Origin: Candidatus Obscuribacterales bacterium
GTDB lineage: Bacteria; Cyanobacteriota; Vampirovibrionia; Obscuribacterales; Obscuribacteraceae
Direction of reading: 5' to 3'
Length of the DNA: 64,000 nt
Assembly: GCA_019747875.1 (NCBI GenBank)
Contig: JAIEQI010000008.1
Location: forward strand, 1-64,000
Shown: positions 1-8,488 of the stretch, one piece after another
Numbering within the stretch: position 1 is the stretch's first letter
How the letters are laid out: each line of letters opens with the position of its first letter
Translations under genes and position numbers: made by a program
The notes under the pieces: model-generated
The model's input: only the letters and a program-made list of their open reading frames with translations
Told to the model about the DNA's origin: nothing
Databases searched by the model: none

Positions 1-883
1 CGACGGCTTTTGTTGTGCCGAACCAATCATCGGGTTTTGGGTTTGTGCCTTCCTCGCCGACGGCTTTTGTTGTGCCGAGCCAATCATCGGGTTTTGGGTT
101 TGCGCCTTCTTCACCGACGGCTTTTGTTGTGCCGCCGAGCAAATCATCGGGTTTTGGGTTCGTACCTTCTTCACCGACGGCTTTTGTTGTGCCGAACCAA
201 TCATCGGGTTTTGGGTTTGTGCCTTCCTCGCCGACGGCTTTTGTTGTGCCGCCGAGCCAATCATCGGGTTTTGGGTTCGTACCTTCTTCACCGACGGCTT
301 TTGTGGAACCACCGAAATCCCAATCATCGGGCTTTGGGTTGGAGCCTTCTTCACCGACAGCCTTTGTGGAACCCGTCTGGTTATCCCATGGAGGTTTCGG
401 ACTTGATCCTTCTTCACCCACCATTTTTGTGCTTGAAAAATGCTCAGGCTTTGTAGCTGTTGAATCTGGATTCTGTGTTTCCCGATCAGGCTGTGGCTTA
501 AAGCAACCGCCTTCTTCACCTGCCGCTGTGGTAGTTGCTTCTGGTGGCTTCATACCACCACCTTCTTCACCTGCTGCTAGCGTGGTGGCAATTGGCGGTC
601 GCATGTTTCCGCCCTCTTCACCTACCGCTAGCGTGGTGGCTTCCGGCGGTGTCCATGGAAGCTCGCCTATGCCTTTCCCCATATTCGGTGTCTTGGGATC
701 GGTTATTTCCATCGGAGGTACAAGCACCCCACTGCTGCTCTTCTTTGTTTCAAGCTCACTAATGAATAACTTCACGCCTGAAAATTCTTGGCTCAACTTG
801 GTGGATGCTTCCAGTTGGTTGCTTTGTTCACTTCCAGTCTTGCTATCATCGGTAGCTTTTTTTGTCTCGTCAAAATCAGCCAT
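1..883 (-). CDS. Multi-core graspetide (plesiocin-type) precursor, 3' end cut by window
   Basis: Read on the minus strand, ATG at 883-881 follows a purine-rich ribosome site (GAGGAAGAG) and opens a frame that stays open to position 1, so the C-terminus is missing. Residues 1-80 are a hydrophilic leader (starts MADFDETKK) with one amphipathic stretch, VKLFISELE. From residue 83 the motif [T/S]TxxxxEE recurs ten times before the cut, with an eleventh begun. Three early copies read TTLAVGEEGG, TTLAAGEEGG and TTTAAGEEGG. Seven later ones sit in units of 18-21 residues of the type TTKAVGEEGTNPKPDDWLGG. Known family: group 2 graspetides such as plesiocin have TTxxxxEE cores whose Thr side chains are esterified to Glu by an ATP-grasp ligase. 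The assignment is inference from this motif, because the ligase is not in the window. The alternative is a non-modified low-complexity repeat protein. Confidence 0.7.
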   Translation of the reverse strand, partial: MADFDETKKATDDSKTGSEQSNQLEASTKLSQEFSGVKLFISELETKKSSSGVLVPPMEITDPKTPNMGKGIGELPWTPPEATTLAVGEEGGNMRPPIATTLAAGEEGGGMKPPEATTTAAGEEGGCFKPQPDRETQNPDSTATKPEHFSSTKMVGEEGSSPKPPWDNQTGSTKAVGEEGSNPKPDDWDFGGSTKAVGEEGTNPKPDDWLGGTTKAVGEEGTNPKPDDWFGTTKAVGEEGTNPKPDDLLGGTTKAVGEEGANPKPDDWLGTTKAVGEEGTNPKPDDWFGTTKAV

Positions 884-1199
884 ATCTCTTCCTCGCACGG
901 TGATCGAAGGTCACTAGCGGTGGTGACCCTCGGTGTAAAACAGCGTTCCTGTTTGATTTGATTATGGATTTGCCGGTTCTAAAGAAAAATGTGCAAGCGA
1001 ACTTTCAATGTCGGTGAGATCGACAATGTCTGGGATGGCTTACGACCAGATGACTTTGGGGATGCTCCCTCACTGAGTGGGCGAAGAGATCCAGGATCCA
1101 CTGCACAAAACTGCAAGTACGGTCGAGAATTCAAACGCCTTCAATCTAGAGACCACTGCGAAGCTCCATACGAGAGGGACTTCCATTGGTGGATATCGG
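884..1199. other. 316-base spacer between exporter gene and precursor gene
   Basis: No convincing gene is seen on either strand. It holds the dyad at 909-928 and the ribosome site of the minus-strand precursor. Its length suggests that the precursor has its own promoter rather than depending only on read-through from the exporter gene. I could not pick a clear -35/-10 pair. Confidence 0.5.
909..928. promoter_or_regulatory. Inverted repeat in leader of graspetide-like precursor
   Basis: A perfect dyad GGTCAC-N8-GTGACC lies 26 bases upstream of the start codon of the repeat-peptide gene. It could be an operator for a dimeric regulator or a hairpin in the 5' leader. No binding family is assigned. 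Confidence 0.4.
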
Positions 1200-3023
1200 T
1201 CAGGAGGTCAGTCGTTGTCGTTCTTCACGAAAGAGTTGGTCGTAAAGCAATGCATAGGTTCCACCCTTGGCGATGAGTTCGGCATGCTTGCCGGATTCAA
1301 CAATGCGCCCTTGTTCGAGAACGATAATCCGATCCGCTTGCAAAATAGTAGAGAGTCGGTGTGCGATAACGATGCTGGTTCGTCCTTTCATCAATTGAGA
1401 TAGCGCTGATTGAACTGCTGCCTCGCTGACGCTGTCTAATGAACTGGTTGCTTCGTCTAAAATCAAAATGCGTGGATTCTTCAGAATGACTCGGGCTATA
1501 GATAGTCGCTGGCGTTCGCCACCACTCAGCTTGTATCCGCGCTCGCCGACTATGGTTTCATAGCCTTCCGGCAGAGACACAATGAAGTCATGGATGTTGG
1601 CTGCTCTGGCTGCGTCCTCGATCTCTTGCATGCTAGCTGTGCTTCGCGCGTAGAGCAAATTATCCTTGATGGTTGAATGGAATAGATAAGTCTCTTGCGT
1701 GACGATTCCGATCATCTTGCGCAGTGAAGGCAGTTTGAGGGTTTTGCTATCTACGCCGTCGATTTGAATTGTTCCTTCTTGAATTTCGTAAAAACGAGGG
1801 ATCAGGGACGCGATCGTTGATTTGCCTGCGCCTGATATACCGACCACCGCAATAAACTCGCCTGCTGCGACGTCAAAAGAAATTTGGTCCAAGGTTTTTC
1901 GTCCTTCGGTATATGAGAACGAAACATTTTTGAAGCTGATTGCACCCTGCATATTCTCCGGAGAGAGTTCAGTGCCGCTATCCTGATCCTCTTCTTTTAG
2001 ATCCTGATACTCGAAGATTCTCTCAAATACGGCTAGCGCGCTTGCAATCTGAACTTGAATGCCTGTGAGCGAAGATGCCGGTCCGTACAGTCTTGCCATC
2101 AAGGTTACAAATGCAATCACCGTACCGAGCCCAACATTACCTTGAATAACCATCACCGCGCCAACGACCCAAATCAAAGCCGGACAGATGATCACCATCG
2201 AAGTGACGATCATCAGAAACCACCTGCCGATCATCCCGAGGGAGATTTCAGCATTCATCAGTTCCGTATTGAGCGCGAAGAAGCGCTTGCGTTCTTCCTC
2301 TTCGCGATTGAAGAGCTTCAGCAATGTGATGCCTGAAATACTTAGCGTCTCCTGGCTAAGATTGGCGACCTGGTCCCTGATCTGTCGTGTTTCCTTACGT
2401 TGTTTGTACATCTTGCGACCGACCGGCCAGAGCGGGAAGATCATAAATGGCAGCAATGCAAGTGCAACTAATGCCAATCTCCAATCGAGAACGAGCATGG
2501 CGACAACGGTGCTTATCAAAACGAAGATGTTGCTGACGATGCTGGTTACGGTGCCCGAAAGAAGATCGTCGAGGCTGTCGATATCGCTGGAGACGCGGTT
2601 GAAGAGCTCTCCTGCCCTTGTGATCGTGAAAAATTCCAGAGGCATCTTCTGCAAATGTGAGACGATTTGGCAGCGTAAGTCGCGCATGACTCCTTCGCCG
2701 ACTTTGTAATTGATGAACCCTTGCAGCACGCCAATTGCGCCGGAAGCGACACCTGCCGCGATCATACCTCCGGTATAGAGCAGCGCCTCATTTAGATTGC
2801 GAGCCGGAAGCGCCTTATCGATCAGCCAGACCGTTAGAAAGGATGGCAGCAAGCCCAATCCCGACTGGATAGCGATTAAAGCTACGAGAAGAATCTGTTC
2901 CTTTTTATATGGTTTGAAAAGTTTGACCAGGCGGTGCCATTCGACTTTCTTCGTCAACTTGTTGCGATCGGGATTGAATATCCCTGACCACATCAAATGA
3001 ATAGGAGGTCCGCCGCCGTACAT
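1200..3023 (-). CDS. ABC exporter, fused membrane and ATPase domains (MsbA type)
   Basis: The 607-residue half-transporter has an N-terminal type IV exporter membrane domain of about six helices (residues ~40-320) followed by an ATPase domain (~355-600). Visible motifs are Walker A GISGAGKST, signature LSGGERQRLSIAR, Walker B ILILDEATSSLD and the switch His in IAHRLST. It would act as a homodimer exporting a lipid, drug or peptide. There is no N-terminal C39 peptidase, so it would not cleave a double-glycine leader itself. The gene lies directly upstream of the graspetide-like precursor on the same strand and downstream of an M48 protease gene, so peptide export is a reasonable inference. An inner Met at residue 11 is another possible start, and neither has a strong ribosome site. 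The 282 bases between it and the protease gene show no gene. Confidence 0.85.
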   Translation of the reverse strand: MYGGGPPIHLMWSGIFNPDRNKLTKKVEWHRLVKLFKPYKKEQILLVALIAIQSGLGLLPSFLTVWLIDKALPARNLNEALLYTGGMIAAGVASGAIGVLQGFINYKVGEGVMRDLRCQIVSHLQKMPLEFFTITRAGELFNRVSSDIDSLDDLLSGTVTSIVSNIFVLISTVVAMLVLDWRLALVALALLPFMIFPLWPVGRKMYKQRKETRQIRDQVANLSQETLSISGITLLKLFNREEEERKRFFALNTELMNAEISLGMIGRWFLMIVTSMVIICPALIWVVGAVMVIQGNVGLGTVIAFVTLMARLYGPASSLTGIQVQIASALAVFERIFEYQDLKEEDQDSGTELSPENMQGAISFKNVSFSYTEGRKTLDQISFDVAAGEFIAVVGISGAGKSTIASLIPRFYEIQEGTIQIDGVDSKTLKLPSLRKMIGIVTQETYLFHSTIKDNLLYARSTASMQEIEDAARAANIHDFIVSLPEGYETIVGERGYKLSGGERQRLSIARVILKNPRILILDEATSSLDSVSEAAVQSALSQLMKGRTSIVIAHRLSTILQADRIIVLEQGRIVESGKHAELIAKGGTYALLYDQLFREERQRLTS

Positions 3024-3305
3024 AAGTTGTTTCTCTGTCGCTCTATTTGTTTTTTGCTCTTCGTCCGAAGTTAAAGGCTTCGCTATTTTTGCTCATATAG
3101 GGTTGACGTAAAACTTCTTTGACCATGACAACCTGTGCGTTAAAAAACGAGGGCGCTGGAAGTCCTTGCGGTATAACACTTAGCGGCTCCGAAGAAAACG
3201 GCTTCGCCTTTCGTCGATGTAAAAGATCTTTGACGTATACCCGGGCAGTCCAAGCTCCCTCCAGCAGACTGGCGAAGGTCCAAAAAAATCGCTGCGTTGC
3301 GTTTT

Positions 3306-4535
3306 TCAAGTTCTTTCCTTCCGCTCCAAAGCCCGATCGATTCGATGCTTGATACTTGGGTGAGTATAAAGCCAAAATTCAATTATTGCCGGTGGATCTG
3401 GATCAGCCATGTCTATTTGTGAAAGGTGTGCAAATAGATTCGCTGCAGTGATTGGGTCGGGGCGGAGCGTTAGGGCGTAATCATCTGCTTCCGTTTCCAT
3501 ATATCTAGATATTGCGCATTCTATGGGAGATAGGAGCGGTGATGATGCTTGAATTGCCATCAACAGTAACGCAAAAAAGAGCGGATCTGATTTCGATCTT
3601 ATCCCCCAGGCTGGGGGCAATCTTGGGATCTGAGGCGCAAGCAAAAACTCAGCGGCGAGCAAAGCTGGTAAGAGCCCAACGGTGCTCAGAAGTAAACCGA
3701 GATATATGTGTTTGAATTTGTAGTGGGCAATTTCGTGCGCAACGACCATGAGCACTTCCCCTTCAGGTACTGCTTTCAGCAATGTGTCGTAAAGGACAAT
3801 TCTGGTTGAACCAGCTATTCCTGTGACGTAGGCATTTATTTTCTTGCTTTGCTTGCTGCGATCCACGATATATAGTTGGGGATTGACCAGATTCGCTTTG
3901 GCGCACAAATCCTCAATGCGTGTTTTCAAACTCGAAGATTTCGCCTCGGGCATCTCGTTGAATTTATTGAATAGGGGATCGATCGCCAACGGTTTTAGAA
4001 AAATCAATAATGCAGTCAGGGCACCGGTGAGAACCCAAATTGAAACGGACCAATATTTCTGTTGTCTTCTCACAATGGCTGCAAAAGGAACTATGAGCAA
4101 GCTCGTACTTAACTGCAATGCGAGCATTTTGAGTTTTTCGATAGTGTAATCGGGCAGGGTCTGGTTCGAAAGTCCGACGTTGTGTTCAAGGATGTATTGG
4201 AGATAGAAGCTATAGGGTAGATCGGCCGCAAATAAGATTAGAGTCAGCGCAAGTAGAAACACCAGAAAACCCAAGAAGTAAACAGGCGTTAGGCTTTCGC
4301 TCCATCTTCTAAGTCGATGGAGAAGACCGGTTTGAAAGAGAATCAGCAAAAGGAGGGCGCTGCTAATCGGACGAGCTACTTGGAAGAGTTCGCGCTGCCG
4401 GCAGTAATTGCGGATCTCATCGGTGGCTTGGGGATATACAAAGCCTATCTCTTGAATTTGATCGGCAGCAAGCACCGCGGCGGAAATCCCGACGCATGAA
4501 AAAAATAGAATCAAGAGGAAACGAAGTGGGCTCAA
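3306..4535 (-). CDS. M48 family membrane metallopeptidase (Ste24/HtpX-like)
   Basis: The 409-residue integral membrane protein has a first hydrophobic segment that may be a signal anchor. Several more membrane segments (about residues 50-180) follow. The zinc site reads HEIAHYKFKH (HExxH), and further segments and a downstream glutamate (METEADDYAL) fit the third zinc ligand. This domain order resembles CAAX-type M48A proteases. It probably acts at the cytoplasmic membrane in protein quality control or peptide maturation. It is upstream of the ABC exporter on the same strand, 282 bases apart, so it might process a product of this locus. That link is inference, since M48 proteases are also common housekeeping genes. 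Confidence 0.85.
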   Translation of the reverse strand: MSPLRFLLILFFSCVGISAAVLAADQIQEIGFVYPQATDEIRNYCRQRELFQVARPISSALLLLILFQTGLLHRLRRWSESLTPVYFLGFLVFLLALTLILFAADLPYSFYLQYILEHNVGLSNQTLPDYTIEKLKMLALQLSTSLLIVPFAAIVRRQQKYWSVSIWVLTGALTALLIFLKPLAIDPLFNKFNEMPEAKSSSLKTRIEDLCAKANLVNPQLYIVDRSKQSKKINAYVTGIAGSTRIVLYDTLLKAVPEGEVLMVVAHEIAHYKFKHIYLGLLLSTVGLLPALLAAEFLLAPQIPRLPPAWGIRSKSDPLFFALLLMAIQASSPLLSPIECAISRYMETEADDYALTLRPDPITAANLFAHLSQIDMADPDPPAIIEFWLYTHPSIKHRIDRALERKERT

Positions 4536-4969
4536 ACCGTTATTTCTCTAGGACTTTAGCCTTTCCCATTTTACTGATTTGGCGAAAGCTTTGCTAACTG
4601 CATTTTAGGTTGAAGACAATATATGTATAAAGGGATCCAAGTTGTCTAAGGTCTGATATTCGAAGCGATAGATCCATATATCGTGGTGTCATATGTGGAG
4701 GCGAGCCGATTTGCCACCACCTGGGCTGGCGCGCTAAAAGCTTGCTACAATAAGGCTTTCGGAGATGCACTTTTCTTCGGGTCCACTATAATTCCTTGAC
4801 ACATCTTGAGGTAATGTAGTCTAATTCGGCTGTGGCTCGCTGTGTGTGTGCAAACCCGGAAGATGATATCGATATTCAGTAGTACCGTATGTGGAGACAC
4901 GGCAGTAATGCGCTGTACTATTGATCGTAAGCGGTGGTATCACCTGTTGTCTATTGTTAGAGAGTCCTG
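4536..4969. other. 434-base divergent intergenic region before smc
   Basis: The region separates the leftward protease gene from the rightward smc operon. It holds the candidate promoter at 4796-4825 and presumably the opposing promoter of the protease gene. No open frame with a plausible start is seen. Confidence 0.5.
4796..4825 (+). promoter_or_regulatory. Candidate sigma-70 promoter of the smc operon
   Basis: TTGACA at 4796-4801 is followed after 18 bases by TCTAAT at 4820-4825. The pair lies about 145 bases upstream of the smc start and would leave a long leader. Confidence 0.5.
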
Positions 4970-7900
4970 ATGCGGATCCGAGAAATCGAGCTTGACAACT
5001 TTAAGTCATTCGGCAAGCCAACTGTGGTGCCAATGCTCGATGGCTTCACCACCATTTCCGGACCAAACGGGTCTGGCAAGTCAAACATCATCGATAGTCT
5101 CCTTTTCGCGCTCGGTCTATCATCCACGAGAACTATGCGGGCGGAACGTCTTCCTGACCTGCTCAACAACCTGAGCGGGCGCAACGAGTGCCGGGTGACG
5201 GTTCGTTTCACGAACGATCTTGGAAATGAAATCGAAGTCTGCCGCCGACTGAAAGTGAAAGATAGCGGCTATACCAGCTCTTATATATTGAATGGGAAAA
5301 TCTCTACGCTCTCCGATGTTCACGAAGAGCTAGGCAAGTACAACGTTAGCCCGACTGGCTATAACGTCATCATGCAGGGCGATGTCACCAATATCGTGAC
5401 AATGAGCGCGACCGAGCGACGCAAGATTATTGACGAGCTTGCCGGCGTTGCTGATTTCGACCGCCGAATCGAGCAGGCCGAGAAAGAACTTTTCGCGGTC
5501 GCAGAGAAGATCGATCATCAAAAGATCGTTCTGGTTGAAATCGCGACCCGCCTTGAAATTTTGCAAGCTGACCGCGACCAGGCTCTCAAATATTTGGATT
5601 TGAAGGCTCAGAAAGACAAGCTCGAGCGCGATCTGATCTATGTCAGAGTGAAAGAGCTCGAGAATAAGCACGACGCTCAGCAGAAAGAAATCTATTTACT
5701 GGACCAAAAGGAAGCCAACCTTTGTGAGCAACGGGAAGAGGCTGAGCTGACTTCGCTTTCCCACCGGGCTGAGATGGGGCGTCTTGAAGAAGAGATCAAA
5801 GACAAGGGCGGCAATGAACAATTGCTACTCAGGCAGGAGCTCGAGAACAAACGAGGCGATCTCATTCGTGAAGAAAGCAAGCTGTCGAATCTCAATGGCG
5901 TAATCGGCGAGAAGTCGAAATCGCAGAAGAGCCTTGCCGCTCAAATCAAAACTATTGAAAAGCATTTGAGCGAGTTGTCTCGTGATAAGAAGATCAACGA
6001 AGAAGATTTGAAAGCCGTCAAGCTTGTCTTGATGGAAAAGCAGGGCGCACTCAGTGCCGTTGCGGCTGAGATTGAAGTCCTCCGCAAGGAGAGGGACCGC
6101 AGCTCAAGCAAAGGTATGTCTTTGCACGAGGAGCTGCAAAAGCTAAGAGATGACCGGCATGGGCTTGAAGTACGAAAGGCCGAGCTGAAGACGCGCAAAG
6201 CTAATTTGGAAAAAGAACTCGAAGCTGCTCGCAATGCCGCAACCGAATCGATCGGAAAATCGGCTGCCCTCAAAAATGTCGTCGCGACCCTGGAGCGCAA
6301 GCTGCAGGATGAGCAGGCGCTGGTTTATGGACTCACGCGAAGCATGCGTCAGATGGAATCTGAGGCAGAATCGACTGAGATGGAAATCGGCGAGAAGCGA
6401 AAAGAGCTTGAACAAGTCAGTCGTCGTTTGATCACGCTTGAGACCACTCGTGAAGTGGTTGGTGAAAGCGGCTATGGACGTGCCGTTGAGTCCGTGCTTT
6501 CGGCGAATCTGCCGGGAGTGTTGGGCACAATAGGGCAACTCGGGCGCGTCGATGAGAAGTATGAGGTAGCGCTGGAGACGGCTATCGGTGCCCGTCTCGG
6601 ACATATTGTCGTAGAAGATGACAGCGTTGCAGAGAAATGCATTCAGGTCTTGCGCGAAACCAAAGCTGGGCGCGCTACCTTCGTGCCGCTCAATAAGATC
6701 ATGTCTCAGCCGCCCGGCTTGCTGCCAAGCCGTCCTGGTGTCATCGATTTTGCGTACAATCTGGTCGACTTCAATCCTATATATGTCAAAGCCTTCCAGT
6801 ATGCCTGCGGTCAAACTGTAGTCGTCGACAATCTTGAGTCGGCCAGGCGGATGCTGAACCAGGCAAGAATGGTTACGCTCGACGGTGAATTGCTCGAGAA
6901 GTACGGAACCATTACTGGTGGTACTGATGGCAAGTCCCGCCTTCATTTCAATCAGAAAGAAAATAACGACCTCGGCTTGCTTAAGCAAAAGAGCAAGCAG
7001 CTGAGCGATGACCTTCGTTACCTTCAAGAATCACTCAAGGAAATAAATGTCGCCTTAAATCAGGATCGCGAAAAGCTCAATGAAGCTCGTGCGACCCAGA
7101 TGCAAAAACAGACTGATTTCGATAAGAAGAAAGAAGATCTTGCTGCTTGCGACAATCTGGTGAATGAACTCAAGCCTCGTCTGCGTGCTATGGGCGACGA
7201 AATCGAAAGCGTCGATCACGAATTGGCTGGAATCGATCAGAAAGTCGCTGAACTAAATCGCTTCATCAACAAGCTACAAGATGAGCTGGCCGACCTCACT
7301 ACGGGCGGAAAGCGCAGCGAACTTGATCGGCTGATTGGCGAGGCAGAAGATCTCAAAGCCGACATTGATGGCATCGAGCGCGGAGCAAAGGATGTTGAGC
7401 GCCAAATCGATCGTATTGAAACCGAGGAAAAGGTAGAACTCAATACGAAGAATACAATCGTGCTGCAGAATGAGACTTTGTTGAAAGAACTTTCGGAGCT
7501 GTTCACTCAGAAACCGCAACACGAGCAAAATATCAGTGAGCTGGTGTCGAGCATTCAGGAACTCGAACGCAAGAGCGCCGAGATCTCTGCTGAATTGATG
7601 GCACTGCACGAAGCCAAAGATAAGTTACAGCAAGAAATTACGCAGGTCGAAATCCTCAAGACGAAGATCAGCGAACAGTTGATTTATCTGGATGAAGAGC
7701 GGCAAAAGCATAAACTAACCCTGCATGACCTCCAGATTCAGCTGGCTGCTGCGCGCGCAGAGCTGGAGCACATCCTTGCTGAACAGCCGGACTTTAAGCC
7801 GCCTTCGGCTCAAACAATTGAACAGCTCAAAGGGCAAATCGATAGACTGGACCGCCGCATGCGTGCGCTTGAACCTGTCAACATGAAAGCCCTGGAAGAA

Positions 7901-8488
7901 TACAACCAGACAAGAACTCGTCAGGAAGAACTTACTGAATATCTTGAAACCCTCAGCTCCGAGCGCGATCAGATCAACGCCAGGATTGGTGGTTACGCTG
8001 AGCTGAAGAAAGAGACTTTCATGGAAGCTTTCAATGCAATCAACATCAACTTCCAGGATATCTTCGCGGAATTGTCCAATGGCAGCGGCCGGTTGGAGCT
8101 GGAAAATGCTGATGACCCATTTGCTGGTGGACTCGTGATCAGAGCTCAACCACGCGACAAGAAGATGCAACGAATTGAAGCACTTTCCGGTGGCGAGAAA
8201 TCGCTGACAGCGCTCTCCTTTGTTTTTGCTTTCCAGAGATATGCACCGGCACCGTTCTACGCATTCGACGAAGTCGACATGATGTTGGATGGCTCAAACG
8301 CCGAAAGATTGGCACGTATGGTCAAGCGCCAATCGGAACAGGCTCAGTTTGTCGCAGTCAGCCTGCGTCGACCGATGATCGAAAATGCGGATCATGCAAT
8401 CGGCGTGTCTCTCAGAGCAGATGGATTCTCCAAAGTAGTAGGAATTGGCGAGGTGAAGTTGCCTGAGGAGCAAGCAGCTCATGCCTGA
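4970..8488 (+). CDS. smc: Chromosome partition protein SMC
   Basis: The 1172-residue condensin ATPase has the typical length and order. The N-terminal ATPase half has Walker A GPNGSGKS near residue 33, followed by a long coiled coil. The hinge spans about residues 510-650 and starts near GVLGTIGQL. A second coiled coil precedes the C-terminal half with signature LSGGEKSLTALS (~1073) and Walker B with DEVD (~1100). It forms a homodimer that, with the kleisin ScpA and ScpB, organises and segregates the chromosome. The start ATG at 4970 is set by the conserved MRIREIELDNFKSFG opening. The end overlaps scpA by 8 bases, so the two are translationally coupled. It is the first gene of an operon running through scpB and ispD. 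Confidence 0.97.
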   Translation: MRIREIELDNFKSFGKPTVVPMLDGFTTISGPNGSGKSNIIDSLLFALGLSSTRTMRAERLPDLLNNLSGRNECRVTVRFTNDLGNEIEVCRRLKVKDSGYTSSYILNGKISTLSDVHEELGKYNVSPTGYNVIMQGDVTNIVTMSATERRKIIDELAGVADFDRRIEQAEKELFAVAEKIDHQKIVLVEIATRLEILQADRDQALKYLDLKAQKDKLERDLIYVRVKELENKHDAQQKEIYLLDQKEANLCEQREEAELTSLSHRAEMGRLEEEIKDKGGNEQLLLRQELENKRGDLIREESKLSNLNGVIGEKSKSQKSLAAQIKTIEKHLSELSRDKKINEEDLKAVKLVLMEKQGALSAVAAEIEVLRKERDRSSSKGMSLHEELQKLRDDRHGLEVRKAELKTRKANLEKELEAARNAATESIGKSAALKNVVATLERKLQDEQALVYGLTRSMRQMESEAESTEMEIGEKRKELEQVSRRLITLETTREVVGESGYGRAVESVLSANLPGVLGTIGQLGRVDEKYEVALETAIGARLGHIVVEDDSVAEKCIQVLRETKAGRATFVPLNKIMSQPPGLLPSRPGVIDFAYNLVDFNPIYVKAFQYACGQTVVVDNLESARRMLNQARMVTLDGELLEKYGTITGGTDGKSRLHFNQKENNDLGLLKQKSKQLSDDLRYLQESLKEINVALNQDREKLNEARATQMQKQTDFDKKKEDLAACDNLVNELKPRLRAMGDEIESVDHELAGIDQKVAELNRFINKLQDELADLTTGGKRSELDRLIGEAEDLKADIDGIERGAKDVERQIDRIETEEKVELNTKNTIVLQNETLLKELSELFTQKPQHEQNISELVSSIQELERKSAEISAELMALHEAKDKLQQEITQVEILKTKISEQLIYLDEERQKHKLTLHDLQIQLAAARAELEHILAEQPDFKPPSAQTIEQLKGQIDRLDRRMRALEPVNMKALEEYNQTRTRQEELTEYLETLSSERDQINARIGGYAELKKETFMEAFNAININFQDIFAELSNGSGRLELENADDPFAGGLVIRAQPRDKKMQRIEALSGGEKSLTALSFVFAFQRYAPAPFYAFDEVDMMLDGSNAERLARMVKRQSEQAQFVAVSLRRPMIENADHAIGVSLRADGFSKVVGIGEVKLPEEQAAHA

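Noticed and set aside
1-360. CRISPR-like array at the left edge
   Set aside because: The repeat units directly abut, are of varying length in multiples of three, and encode a regular peptide repeat. There are no unique spacers.
15-917. A 300-residue Pro/Ser/Phe-rich repeat protein on the plus strand
   Set aside because: No ribosome site, hydrophobic low-complexity composition, and the opposite strand gives a charged protein with a good start and a known core motif. The open frame is explained by matching wobble positions.
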